This document shows positions 1 to 11,076 of a DNA stretch of 64,000 nt, in pieces. The position numbers were made by a program, and so were the translations under genes. The stretch is from Physcia stellaris (lineage: Eukaryota; Ascomycota; Lecanoromycetes; Caliciales; Physciaceae). The notes below the pieces were generated by a model. The model was not told where the DNA came from and did no database searches. It worked only from the letters and a program-made list of their open reading frames with translations. Every line of letters begins with the position of its first letter. Position 1 is the stretch's first letter. Location: positions 496,001-560,000 of the forward strand of contig JABSSW010000017.1 of assembly GCA_018902385.1 (NCBI GenBank), given 5' to 3'.

Positions 1-1261
1 GGCTGAAGCCTTCGAAGCTTGCGCAAAAGCATCGAGGAAGCCTTGCCGGCGAGATTGACTGGAGACTCTGTAGAGACAATGGCTGAAGGCTTGGCGACCG
101 CCTTGATTGATGCTTCGGTGGAAGATGGCGTGGGCTTTTGAGCCTGATCGAGAACAGTTGTTGCTTGAGATGCATTACTTTCTGGAGGGACGGAGTTGAC
201 TTGGACGTCTTGCGTAGGCATGGTAGCCGAAGGGCCCGTATATTGGTTGGTCCAGCTTACAATTTGGCCATCAAGGGTCGCAGTCACCATCTCTCCAACG
301 TCATGAGGTCTGGTGCCCGCTGGAGGTTGTTCCTCCTTGTCTCCCGTGCCTGCAAACTTATTCTCCCATGTCACGGTTTTACCATCGATGATTGCAGTGA
401 CTGGATCATCCATGGCGCGCTCTACTTCCTCATGAAGCTTGGAGTGGACTCTATTCAGGTTGTATTCATGGTGATGATGCCCATGCTGGTGATGATGGAG
501 GTGTCTTTCCTGGTTGCGTTTGCTCAGAGCAGGACCGGGCATATAGACTGCCAACTGCTTCAGCCAGGTTGGTCCTCGTATGTGCAAAGCAAGCTAACAA
601 TTTACCCATTAACCTCTAACATCAGAAGTCTTTCTGAACGACGAGACTTACCTCTTCATTGAGAGGTGAAAGAGAGCCACTGTATACGTATTTCTCAGTT
701 GTACAAGCTCCGGTAGTAGTGTTCATGTCGACAACACGATTGTAGTGACCCGTTCCCGGGAAATTGGTGTAGCTTATAGAATCTACAGCCGAGCAGTACC
801 AGTTGCCATTGATGTTTTTCGCTGTCCCCAGCGCACATTCTTGAGCCTTTACAGGACTGAAGAGACGTCCAGCTAGGAACAAACCAGCGATGACCTTGGT
901 ACGGGCTGAGAGATGATGCCGGAACTGTTATGCAGTTACCGTTAGCATTTCCCTTCCATACTGGGATAATCACTGTATGCTTTTCATGATGGCTTGAGGA
1001 TCGTGTCTCGTGACCCAGAACAGGTGTAGGAAAAGTTCAGAATCTCACCGATTGATGGAGACCGGCCTGGTCTTTTCCAATCCTTCTATACCAGGCCAAG
1101 AGCATAGCCATAAGTGAACAAGCAGAGATGGAATAGAGCCTCGAGATATCCCAGCCGATTGTAGCTGGGTCGTAGACCAATTGGTGGCCCACCTTTCCAA
1201 TTAGCAGGGCTATCAGTGTCGAAACAACCGCAAGGACGAGGCCGGCCGCCCAGGTAGCCAT
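1..1261 (-). CDS. Tos1-like cell wall glycoprotein, 3' end cut by window edge
   Basis: Three exons are visible: 1261-1049, 924-652 and 593 to the edge, with introns of 124 and 58 bp that keep frame. Exon 2 carries the start of the Tos1/YJL171C N-terminal domain (NINGNWYCSAVDSISYTNF, then a Thr-Gly-Ala-Cys motif and SGSLSPLNEE), continued in exon 3 by LALHIRGPTWLKQLAVYMPG. This is the conserved head of fungal Tos1 proteins, which are cell wall linked and related to glucan-modifying proteins. After it comes a histidine-rich stretch (HHHQHGHHHHE) and a Thr/Ser/Pro-rich region. A signal-peptide-like segment (VIAGLFLAGRLFSPVKA) lies just before the first domain cysteine, but the only in-frame ATG I find is upstream in exon 1, which encodes two hydrophobic stretches. 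Either the protein has an N-terminal membrane extension or a better start is spliced in. The family call is solid; the start is not. Confidence 0.8.
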
Positions 1262-2102
1262 GGTTCCAAAACCTGCCTTTAGTGTAGTTATGCTTTAAAG
1301 CTTGAAGGATAGCTGCTGTAATGATAGAGTGCTAACGATGAGCAACGCATGCAATGTGGGTGGTTTGGGTCTGTTGTTGTAGATCGTGATGGAAGCGAAG
1401 GAGGCCAGGTGTTACCGGTGTCAAGGTAACCTCCCTCGCGACTTCCCATTTAGATCAATCCGTTGGGCTGGAGTGCTTCCAGTAGTGCCCCTCTCTGGAT
1501 TCTGAAGCCATTCTCATGTAGCATAAGGTACTCCCTAGCATCATCCTGGGATTTGCGACATGTTGCACTATCGTGAAGGGGAATTTCAGATCTTTGTTCA
1601 CTCTCTCCATCCACCCCACTCATGTCCACTGGATATTCACATCTTGATGGGTAAACTCCCTCTGGCTGTCTTGATTGGTCCTCGCTGTTAATGTAGCCAA
1701 GGGGATACTTGGTTCTTGCAGCACCTTCGAATGAGACAGAGACTACGAGTGGAACTAATTGAAATCACAGCATCACTGGCTCTCAAGGGAAGACGTCTAG
1801 GAGACAGCAATATGTATTACGAATACGCTCACCAAACCTCAGCTACTAGATTATCCAAAGAGGTAGGCCTCCGCAGAAGGCCAAAACTCTGACAAGATTC
1901 GTTTCCCTGACATCCAATAGCTTCCCCAATAACATAATATGGCAAGTTAAATTGATATACATGGACACCTTGGAGTGTATCCAAAGCTCCCCGAGAATCG
2001 TAGAAATCCAACGCAGTTGCTCTCCCTTTGCGCCGAAATTAGTATATTGTTATAATCACCTGCGAGATCTTGCGTACCTTTACATTCTTCGTTATCTCAA
2101 AA
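1262..2102. other. intergenic spacer, no gene supported
   Basis: This lies between two minus-strand genes and should hold the Tos1-like promoter and the 3' end of the Asp f 4-like gene. A short minus-strand open frame at 1829-2011 opens on TTG and has no recognisable motif. Confidence 0.5.
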
Positions 2103-3074
2103 TTACGCGCCAATAGTGGTGAAGAAATGAGCTGGTCCTGGAGCCACTGCTCCACCAGCGTCGGTTTGAGCAGCGCTAGTGAAGCTATTTGCTTCTTTGC
2201 TGCTGGTTTTGGCCCCCTCGCAGGAAATGGTGAGAAGACCCTTATTGCCGGACTTGTTGGCAATTGACGAGCGATCGTATCCGGTCCATGCACCATTTCG
2301 CAAGTCACCAAAATCGAGCTCGCCCCAAGTGCAGTTCGGGAGGTTACCCTGCATTGGATCCCTCGCGCAATCTAGTGAAAACGCGACCTGGCTATTCTCG
2401 TCGAAAGCCATCGCCTTGGATTCTTGAGGATCAAGAGAGAAGGTCTGAATTGGTGGAAGAGCCATGCCCGACTGTGGTTGACCATCTTTGCCTGACTTGT
2501 TCCAAACGATAACCTGGATCTTCTCCGAAGTGGGATTGGTGAAGGTGTTGCTGTACTTGTAATTCTTGGCATCATCTGGGGAGTCGAGCATGATCATATT
2601 GCTGCCATAAGGAACACCGACATTTCCAATATACTCGTCCTTGTTGCCATTATCCTTTGGATCTGTCCTCCCACCAAAGCTCTGGGAGCCGGAAGATGAC
2701 GAATGGCCGGATGTGTCTGGCACCTTAGGAGTCGGGTTGTGATTCTGGTGATGATGGTGGTGGAGTGGGGTGCCCTTCGCTGGTGCGTACGCTGACTGAC
2801 TGGCCGCGGCTGTTGTTGCGGCTGCAGCTGCGGTTGTGGGAGCCGCGACAACAGTGGTGGCGGCATCGGTAGGAGTGGTGGCTGCAGCGACAGGAGTAGA
2901 GGCAGCTGCTCCATTATAGTTGACCGTGTTCCAATCAACGCCATCATAATTCGCCATATCCTTCCAGTTGACGTCGGCAAGGTCCCGCCTCTGCTTCTGT
3001 CGGTTCGCCGGTTGAGCCAGGGCGCAGTCGAGGCCTAGAGCGGCCACCAAAAGAGCGTTGTAAGAGAACTGCAT
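2103..3074 (-). CDS. Asp f 4-like secreted allergen-family protein
   Basis: Single exon of 323 residues. Residues 1-20 form a signal peptide, followed by a basic pair (RR, about residues 29-30) that looks like a Kex2 processing site. Residues about 55-95 are a low-complexity Ala/Thr linker, then a histidine run (LHHHHHQNHN, about 104-113). From about residue 138 it matches the Asp f 4 allergen family: DEYIGNVGVPYGSNM, KIQVIVWNKSGKDGQP, then CTWGELDFGDLRNGAWTGYD and an ending close to the family's conserved C-terminus. These are secreted fungal proteins without an established enzymatic role; Asp f 4 is an Aspergillus fumigatus allergen. The histidine run suggests metal binding, which is inference. 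It lies upstream of, and in the same direction as, the Tos1-like gene. Confidence 0.88.
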   Translation of the reverse strand: MQFSYNALLVAALGLDCALAQPANRQKQRRDLADVNWKDMANYDGVDWNTVNYNGAAASTPVAAATTPTDAATTVVAAPTTAAAAATTAAASQSAYAPAKGTPLHHHHHQNHNPTPKVPDTSGHSSSSGSQSFGGRTDPKDNGNKDEYIGNVGVPYGSNMIMLDSPDDAKNYKYSNTFTNPTSEKIQVIVWNKSGKDGQPQSGMALPPIQTFSLDPQESKAMAFDENSQVAFSLDCARDPMQGNLPNCTWGELDFGDLRNGAWTGYDRSSIANKSGNKGLLTISCEGAKTSSKEANSFTSAAQTDAGGAVAPGPAHFFTTIGA

Positions 3075-5484
3075 GTTGCTGAGTATGGGTGAACTCGTTA
3101 TCGTCTAAAAATGGATTCGGATTTGTTTGCTAAATTTGAAGTAGATCTAAGGAGCGGTGTTAGCGATCAACGCTGCTTGCACTCAAAACAACGAGAAATG
3201 GCTAAGTGAAAAAATGTAAAGTTGAAAAATTAACGGATGTGAGTAGGAAGTAGTAGGCTATAGAGGCCCATGAATCTCTGGAAGGGTGCTTTGAATCAAA
3301 GTGCGGGTGTGGCTGCCACAGGTTCCACGGACAATGGCCGAGACAAAGTGAATCCGCCTCTTCACCCAAGGTCTTGACAATTAACAAAGAAAGCCGTGAA
3401 TTTGTATGGCGTCACAAGTCTAGACGTGTCACAGCGGAACAATTGTGGCGGAAGTGAATCGACAATAGGATTGCGTGTCGCATACCTGGTGGGTTTATCT
3501 TTGCTGCTGAATCCTGTACGCGCGAGTGATGAATGCTTGCTGTAAAGAGCGACTGTTTCGTAAAGACTGACTGTTCACACCGAAGTTCGAAGCACCAAGA
3601 AAAGAGTGACTTGGTATCCCGAATAAATGATTGTAAAGAAGATGAAGACGAGTGGAAGAAAGAGAGGTTAATGCAGGGGGGAATCAATTTCGTGCAGGAG
3701 AGCGGCTTTGAGCCTCTAGCCAGTAAGCGTCGCCCCCTGGGAGCCCCTGGACCTGGACCAAATAATAAAGCCAAGAGACCGCTCTTTAGCGGTTTGTCCA
3801 GTTAATTTCCCAGATGAGCTTGGCCGGAAATGGACTAAAAGCAAAGACGGACGGAAATGGAAAATCTGGTAGGCGACCATTTTGGCGTCATTCGAACCGC
3901 TTCAACCTGATCCCGAGCTGCTAATTCGACGATTCGTTCATGATCCCTTCCATCTGAAACGTCGAACCGCTCGTCTCACCCTTTCCAAAGAGGCCGCCTT
4001 CTTGAGAGTTTGGATGCCTCCCCAAGCGCCAAGTCATTTTTGGAATCTGAACACGCAAGCCCGGGCTTGTGGAATGCTTCGAAAACGCCAGGGCAACCGC
4101 CCACTTCTTTGTCGGCCCCCAAGTTGTACAGTCTCACATACGTTAATACTGTGCTTCTATCGTGTTTGTCTCCGAGTGGAACATGGTCGCCTTCTCCATT
4201 CTGGGTCGTTTTCCTGTCAAACCATTAATGATCCAACCGTCTCGCTTTCTTGGTAATGCTGTATAGTCATGTCGTCGAATTAAACTTCTTTCCCTTGGTC
4301 GGAGCTTCGCCATCAGGATTCGTTTGATGGCGGGAGGCACAACCCAGCCGCTGCAGCATACCGCGTCTACTCAACTGTTCCTTATGGATCCGAAGAGTAC
4401 AGCGGCACATCAGACAGCTATTCGTGTGACATATTTGCTGATCAATAGGCCAAGCCCGCCCTGAAAAGCTACGATCATTGGATTACCTTCATATTCGTCC
4501 ATGCCCGTCGTATCCTTGTGATGGATGCAATCAACGGCCTTTAATTGTCCAGCCTGTTCCATCGAGTTGACTATTCAACAGAGGGAGTGAAGCAGAGGGA
4601 AGAAAGATAGAGACCAAAAGGAGCATCAGGAGTAGACTCCAGCTGGCTCATCCTGCACGGGCACTCTTCCCGATGTGTTGTTGTCTTGTTTGCAGTAAGG
4701 TAAGGCAGCATCGCAAAGTCTGCCAAAAAGACCTTCGGTGTCCTATCACAGTGTTTGCGGCGATAGCAATTACAGCTTGGTCACCCGGAGATGTGGACTG
4801 GATGTTGTCGATGTTAACGAGATTTCTGCTAAAGTAGTCTTTGCTATGATCAAGGCAAACGTCAAAGGCAATCTTTTGGGCTCTTGAAATTACAGCTATG
4901 GGTCATACAGAGTGACTCATCTCGAGATAAGTCTATGTAGCAGAGTAGAGTAGCGATTGTAGCTCTGACGTCTGTTGTTGCGTCACTGCAAACAAGGTGC
5001 TTTGTCAACGACTAAGATTGCTTATTCCAAGGTCAAATCACTCTATATTATCGAGCAGAAAGGAAATCTAATCTACCAGTATATATCATTGAAGAAGTGT
5101 TCCGCATACCTCAAAGTACTCGGTATATATTCTATTTTAAGCCAGGCTAGCCTCCTCGTGATAGCGTGAGTGAGAGGCCGATTGGTTGATCTGACGCGTA
5201 GCGCGAGGATCTAGCTTCAATATTGCTCGGATGTTTTCAACCTGGATATCCGTCAGTTTGTAGCATGAAAACAGATCTCCGGAGAACAGATGAGAGATGT
5301 GCACTGGGTCTACAGCATTGCTGGGAAATTGAGGAGTCCGTCTGTTAGACCCCAATCTTGGTCAAAAGTATCTGTTGTGACCTCCAGTCGGGTCGCAACC
5401 CATCTTCAATCAAGGAACAGTTTCCGATCAAACCGACATTGTCCTTTGCTTCACTCCCCGTCGTCAGTAGGGCAGCTCAGAGAA
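3075..5484. other. 2.4-kb spacer without a supported gene
   Basis: Open frames at 3412-3774 (-), 3533-3805 (+), 3882-4256 (+) and 4975-5169 (+) overlap or lack family signals, and several open on TTG. The two at 3.4-3.8 kb are on opposite strands of the same DNA. I see no tRNA, tandem repeat or transposon end here. It should include the promoters of the Asp f 4-like gene (left) and the DHH gene (right). Confidence 0.4.
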
Positions 5485-7044
5485 ATGAAGAGGAAAACCA
5501 CGGGAATCCAGGTATCTTCCGTATCTTCCAAAGCCAAACGTGTCAGAGAAGCCGAGCCAGAGTATTGCGATGCTGCATGTCAGAGGGACGAGAATGATTC
5601 CATTATCTGGCCTGCACCTTCGGAGGCTATGGAGTCTGCACGTTCATTTTTGAAAGAATGGTACAGTGCTCACCGTTCGAATTCAAGTGTCGCCATACAA
5701 TGACCTAACCATCCCAAAGTGCGGCCTCAGGTTGCAAGACGCTCATTGTTCCGGACAAAGATGCAGACGGTCTAGATGCTGGAGTCATCATTCATCGAAC
5801 TCTGTCCGTCCTGGGTCTCGCATCTGCTCTGATTGATGTCCACTTGATCAAGAAGGGATCCTCTATCCATACCGAGGAAGAGCGATCTGCAATGAAATCC
5901 AAAGATCCAAAATACATCATTGTTGTCGATCAAGGAAGCAGGCCAGCACCCCCGATTGTTGATTCTCCAGATGTCAAATCTTTAGTCATTGACCACCATT
6001 TGAGCGATGAGTTTCCCGAGGATGCCTTGGTCAGCATGCCATGAGAGACGGTGAATCGTAAGCTGACGGATATGTCAGATAGTCTCAGCCTGCCATTATC
6101 CACCTGTTGCAACGTCGGCGTTGCTTACTTACGAAATATGCAAACCATTGCATCCGGACATCGAGAGCTCCTGTGGCTATCTTTGTGCGATGGGTACTCA
6201 TGGAGACCTGGGCACGACTCTGAAATGGAAAGCCCCTTTTCCAGACATGACTGAAGTTTTCAAAGCTCACACGAAAAAGTCTATCAATGATGCTGTGTCG
6301 CTGATAAACGCTCGTAAGAATAATATGATGATCTTTGCCGGCAAAGAAGGTGGAGCTGACAGATTGTAGCGAGACGGACATCTGAATTTGATGTGGTCAC
6401 GGCCTGGGAAGCCTTGCTAAAGGCTCAAAGCCCAAAAGAGATTCTCACGAATAGAAGACTCCTATCAGCTCGTGCAGAAATTAACGAAGAAGTTGAAAGG
6501 CACACGCACACGCCTCCAAAATTTAGCAAGGACGGCAAAATTGCCGTTCTGAGGATCAACAGTGCCGCTCAGGTTCACCCAGTCATTGCTACTCGTTGGG
6601 TGAATCCACTCCGACCCTACTCAGGGTTTCACCGTGATTCGAAATTAGGCTGATACGTTTCAGGCTGGTCACCTAAACTCCAAGGCCCTCGAAATAGTGA
6701 TGGTTGCGAATACTGGCTACCTTCCTGGGATGGTGAATTTCTCATGCCGTATCGCGCGCTGTGCCCGTGCAAGAGATCCACCCGTCAATATCATCGCTTC
6801 ACTAAAGGCAGTGGCCGACCTTGACACGACCAATCTCGTCGAGCGAATGGGCGAGAGCTTTGCTAGAGGCCATAAGGAAGCATCGGGGGGTATAATCCCG
6901 GCCGCTGAGTTTGAAGAGTTGATGGCTCTGATGAAAGTTGGCGAAAAACCGGATCCTGTAGATGGTTCAAGCCCCTCAAAAACGAAGAAAGCCGGAGTCA
7001 CACCCCAAAAGAATAACCTTATGAATTACTTCGGAAAGAAGTAG
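5485..7044 (+). CDS. DHH-family (RecJ/Cdc45-like) phosphoesterase with PIP-like tail
   Basis: Five exons: 5485-5660, 5720-6029, 6079-6313, 6370-6599 and 6664-7044. Introns are 49-64 bp and phase closes perfectly to 443 residues. The family signature is clear: motif I TLIVPDKDADGLDAG, motif II IIVVDQGS, the DHH motif (LVIDHHLSDEFPED), then GTHGDLG, and a DHHA1-type end with ARGHKEASGG. DHH proteins are metal-dependent phosphoesterases or nucleases (bacterial RecJ exonuclease, archaeal GAN) or catalytically dead relatives (Cdc45). Here the acidic and histidine residues are present, so activity is plausible. The protein ends in KNNLMNYFGKK, which resembles a PCNA-interacting PIP box without the leading Gln at the canonical place. 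The 6030 donor (GTCAGC) is the weakest splice site. An in-frame ATG at 5290 would add 65 residues; I prefer 5485 because the extension looks non-coding. Confidence 0.85.
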
Positions 7045-7568
7045 TGACTGATATGTTGGCCATCCAAATTTGTGCAACAAATCGACAGCCAGACTCACCT
7101 GATACATATACGAGAAACTTCACTACTGTCATGACGCTACGATCCCGTATGACATTTACCGCTGGAGTCTTACTGCTGTCGTTTGATCCATTGGCGTTAC
7201 ACGACGTAGCGAACTGATCACGCAGGCTTGAGTTCATTGCAGAGTTACTCACGAAACATCCTTCATCACCTTCCGAAGACTCTAAGCTCACCAAACAACC
7301 TCTCGGTTACGGCGTTCACATGAAGCGGAGTCATGGCGGCTCCAGCACCATATATATAAATATCCCTTCTCCATCCTCAGAGTTCATGTCTCACAACTAT
7401 CCACAACATCATCTGAGTATTCCATCAAATTTCATTACACCGTCAGCGAGCATTACTATATAACTATCCAGAACCCATCAACTCGGAGCTTCGATCATCA
7501 AGAGAAGAACAGTCAGAACGCTTTGTCGAACTTGCCCCCTTGATAAGACACTAGGAGCGTCATCCATC
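7045..7568. promoter_or_regulatory. promoter and 5' leader of the bZIP-like gene
   Basis: A TATA-like stretch (TATATATAAA) lies at 7351-7360, about 210 bp before the start codon at 7569. The DNA between is rich in CA, TC and ATCA words typical of fungal leaders. The left part holds the 3' end of the DHH gene. Confidence 0.4.
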
Positions 7569-9572
7569 ATGGAGTTCGACAGTTACAGCTGCTGTCAATG
7601 TCTCCTCTTCAACAGAACCGTTAGAGGACATCAATCCGCACAATGTAGGAACTGTTCACATCCTCGTTGTCGGGACTGCGGATTCCAGATTAGCAGCGAT
7701 GGCAATAGCATGGTCTCCGGTGTGCAAGAAGCCACTGGCCGCTTGATCGAAAGCCAAACACCGAACAACCAGCAGCCTTCCACGCGAGGTTTGATCACCG
7801 CCTCGACTACGAACAGGCTGCCTTTCGGCAACGAATGGACGCGACGAGCGAGCAACAGAGTCCCAGATACTCCATTCTCCTTCTTACCATCGATGTCTGG
7901 CGAGAACCACTCCACTCTAGACAGGAAGTCCAGAGAAAAGTCTCAGCCCATCTCAAGGAACCTAAGGTACTCAGCTATCTTCAACACTCATGCGGACAGC
8001 GTACAAACGCCACCTGAGAACTGGTCGCCTGCTGCTCTCTCTATAAAAAGCACATTTGAAGATTCTCCGTTTGCTAGTACGTCCAGCAATTTCTCGGGGG
8101 ATAGCGCCTTCGACGACTCGCAATTCGCATCTAGCGAACATCTATCTGGAGACTCTGCACCTCGGACGGCGACGACTTCTTACTTTCCGGTCAATAGCAT
8201 GATAGGGATTCCGCAACTTGGGAATTTCGAAGATCCATTGATAGATGACAGAGCCTCGGATATTGAAGACGACAAACCTTCATCGCACTCACCGTACTGG
8301 AAGGCCCAGATGCAGAATCCAACCACTCGCGCCTCTTGCATTCGAAAGCTTCGAGAAGAAAAGCCTAGGAAGCGAAATACGAAGAAAAAGCCAGAGGAAA
8401 TCGAAGTGGATCCAAGAGCGAAAGACAAAGTCTCTAAAACCAAGAGGAATACACAGCATGCCCGGAACTCTCGTCAAAAGAAGCAAACATACATTGAGAT
8501 GATGCAGGCATACTTCGAATGGTCGCAGAGCTACATCAATGAGTGTGAGACCGTCAAGGAGGAACAGCATCAAATTATAGCCCAGCTACAGCAGACGAGT
8601 GCGAGCGGTAAGGCACCGCTGATGAACGTTCCTGCGCCGGCACAGCCGACTTTTGGTCATGATTGGACTATGTACACTGGTAATTCGGATCCTATCAGGG
8701 TCATTAAGCAAGAGCAGGAGCAGGAAACGGTTGATCTAAGGTCCGACACTCCATTGCCGCATTTCCCAAGGGGTAATTTGTTTCAGTTGAATCAAGGAGC
8801 CGGCAATCCTGCGGGTTATAAGTACGACGACCAGGCTCCGCGAAATGACGCTAGGATGCAACAGGTGCGACAGAGACAGCAGTTCCACCAAGATATGAGG
8901 CTCTTGAATGTTGGCCATGAAGACCACAACCAACATCTCCGCGATGACTTAGCCGCTTCAGCTCCACGGACTGATCTTCGACATTTAGTTTCGGCCAGGA
9001 GAAGAGCTAGTGATGAAGCCCGCGCTGAGCTCATTGACCCACAACTGCTGGCTAGGGAGAATCAGACCTACCATGACATCGAGGGATCCGCATGGTCACA
9101 GCACCCTGCTTGTCTAGATCATACAATATCAAGTCATAACCCCAGTAACATAGGCGGTTATGAGCACAATATAGCGTTCCCCGAATATGAGGGTGGCACC
9201 ATCTTTATGTCGCAGAGTGCTGCAGGGATGGATCCTACGAAGCCTCCAAGCCATCGCCGTTCGGTCGCTAGTGGCTCAAAAACTCCTATGCCCGAAAACC
9301 CAGGTCACCATGAGCAAGACTTGCCTTACCAATCTATCGAAGGTGGTGATGGCTTACCGGCGGCCGATGACACAACGGCATATCGAGGAAGATCCTGGAG
9401 TAGCGAACTAAGATCGATGGAAAATTTGCCAGAATTTGCACAATGCTCCGAAAGTGAGATCCAGCAAGAAGGGCAATCCCTACTTGAAGATTTCGAGATC
9501 CCTGGGCTGGATCTATCTTTGGGCGAAGAGCGAGATCCTGGTGGAGATGGTGAACATACGCAGCGATTATAG
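7569..9572 (+). CDS. bZIP-like transcription factor with N-terminal Cys-rich motif
   Basis: Uninterrupted 667-residue frame starting after a TATA-bearing leader. Residues 8-37 hold CCQC, then CRNCSHPRCRDC: a CxxCxHxxCxxC arrangement seen at the N-terminus of many uncharacterised ascomycete proteins and probably zinc binding. Around residues 275-320 a strongly basic segment (KPRKRNTKKK, later TKRNTQHARNSRQKK) is followed by an amphipathic stretch beginning TYIEMMQAYFEWSQSYI. This fits a bZIP basic region with the pattern N-x2-H-A-x2-S-R, where the first of the two usual alanines is histidine. The leucine heptads are weak. The rest is polar and low in order, with a small acidic C-terminus. I infer a nuclear DNA-binding regulator; target unknown. 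The reading frame is not in doubt, the bZIP assignment is moderate. Confidence 0.7.
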   Translation: MEFDSYSCCQCLLFNRTVRGHQSAQCRNCSHPRCRDCGFQISSDGNSMVSGVQEATGRLIESQTPNNQQPSTRGLITASTTNRLPFGNEWTRRASNRVPDTPFSFLPSMSGENHSTLDRKSREKSQPISRNLRYSAIFNTHADSVQTPPENWSPAALSIKSTFEDSPFASTSSNFSGDSAFDDSQFASSEHLSGDSAPRTATTSYFPVNSMIGIPQLGNFEDPLIDDRASDIEDDKPSSHSPYWKAQMQNPTTRASCIRKLREEKPRKRNTKKKPEEIEVDPRAKDKVSKTKRNTQHARNSRQKKQTYIEMMQAYFEWSQSYINECETVKEEQHQIIAQLQQTSASGKAPLMNVPAPAQPTFGHDWTMYTGNSDPIRVIKQEQEQETVDLRSDTPLPHFPRGNLFQLNQGAGNPAGYKYDDQAPRNDARMQQVRQRQQFHQDMRLLNVGHEDHNQHLRDDLAASAPRTDLRHLVSARRRASDEARAELIDPQLLARENQTYHDIEGSAWSQHPACLDHTISSHNPSNIGGYEHNIAFPEYEGGTIFMSQSAAGMDPTKPPSHRRSVASGSKTPMPENPGHHEQDLPYQSIEGGDGLPAADDTTAYRGRSWSSELRSMENLPEFAQCSESEIQQEGQSLLEDFEIPGLDLSLGEERDPGGDGEHTQRL

Positions 9573-11076
9573 GAAGGAGGTCAGTAAAGCTTATGGCGGT
9601 CTGGAACAGCCAAGCTCCGTTAACGCTACTGTTTTTCACCAAAGAAATGGGTTTGCAGGATGTATACATGTGTTCTTTGGTAGGACATCAGCTTCTTCGT
9701 CGCATGCGGAAGCCAGCGTTCGTAATTTGGTACAGCGTTTCATTATCGATCGTGTTTTTTTCTGCTCTCTTGGTTTCTATGCAATGTTTTCGAAACATCA
9801 TGCTCCGCTTTTCCGACAAAGTCCAGTGCCTACTTTCTTGCATACGTTGTTCAGTGATGATATCTTATGTGCTACGTAACCCTCCGCAGTTCTCCGTCGC
9901 TATGCAAAAACTGGTTTCACTTCCTCCTGCATTCATGAGGAATCCACTCCCCTCACCCTTTTCCCAAACCTCATGCCCAACCTCCATGTTCAGCATCATA
10001 TCTCAGTCTCTGCTATCTCCTTCATCTTGCACCGCACTATCCACTCCGCCATCCGATCCCCATTCCCCACCACCATACCCTCTTCGCTCATACCCAACAC
10101 CAAGTACTCTCCCTCCTTCACAAAGCACTAGAGTCAGCCAAGTAAATTTTATGAAAGAATTAAGCCATCAACCCAACATCTGAACCTCCCCACGAAACAT
10201 GAAACGTTCCGGAAAGCTCCCTCTCCTCTCCTCCTCCATTCCTCCTTCCTAGCAATCATCGAAATGCGATCTTTTGCTCATACGTCCATCTCTCCTCTTC
10301 ACCGCCCCTTCCCCAATCGATGATCGAGCCCTTACAGATCATACCTCTATGCCACACCCCACCCCATTTCCATTCTGGGGACAAAAAGTATAGCCTCGAT
10401 GGCGGAATCCCATCTCTATTCCCACCTCTCTGTTTTCCGCATGAGTAGGTTCGGCGCCGCGTTGATTCGGAGGCTGATTAGCCTCAACGTAGGTTACATC
10501 ACATCATATCTTACCATTAAAAGCCAGATCCTCGAGAGTGGGGGACTTCAGATGGCATACTCATGGCCCGGGCGGGGGGAGGGAGGTAAGATGCTGCTTT
10601 TAAGTGATAAATCATGAGAGAAGTGCATTCTTGACTAAATTCTGAGATCGGGGATGACTACTACCATCTTAAGGTGGCTTGTTCAGGAAGCAGACCCCTA
10701 CGCACAAAGAAGAAGCACGCATGATTCACAACGCGGGGGAGAGAGTACACCTCGATTGCCGATTGGTGTCACGTAACTCTGATTCCAGAATAGGGATGCC
10801 CAGACTAGGGACGTATGAAAAGTTGCCACAGAGTCGGAGAGAATGAAGGGTAGATGTGGAGCTATAAAGAAAAGAGGATCGACTGCTGACAATAGAAGTG
10901 GCATGGCTAATAATCCTAGTGCATAAGCTATTTCTCCACCAGATCTTAATACCTAGCTAACTGTCTGCATCTCAATTCTCAGATCCCGGTATCCATGGCG
11001 CAAACAGATTAGCAAAGCGACGGAACGCCAGATCTCATAATCCTTGGCCTTTCAGCTTTGACCGTAACCAGCTCCT
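9573..11076. other. 1.5-kb spacer, C/T-rich in its middle
   Basis: About 9950-10340 is pyrimidine-rich on the plus strand. Overlapping open frames at 9436-9879 and 9593-10183 have no family signal and run out of the end of the bZIP-like gene; I read them as 3' UTR and spacer. Nothing else is supported. Confidence 0.45.

Noticed and set aside
138-662. 174-residue plus-strand frame at the left edge
   Set aside because: It is antisense to the Tos1-like exons, which carry the conserved domain.
3412-3805. Overlapping open frames on both strands
   Set aside because: Both cover the same DNA, neither has a signal peptide, domain or splice pattern, and composition explains the openness.
5290-5484. 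N-terminal extension of the DHH protein from an upstream ATG
   Set aside because: The added 65 residues look non-coding, and the downstream MKRK start is the natural N-terminus for the family.
9593-10183. 196-residue plus-strand frame with hydrophobic segments
   Set aside because: It starts right after the bZIP-like stop, has no family signal and is C/T-driven at its end; read as 3' UTR.
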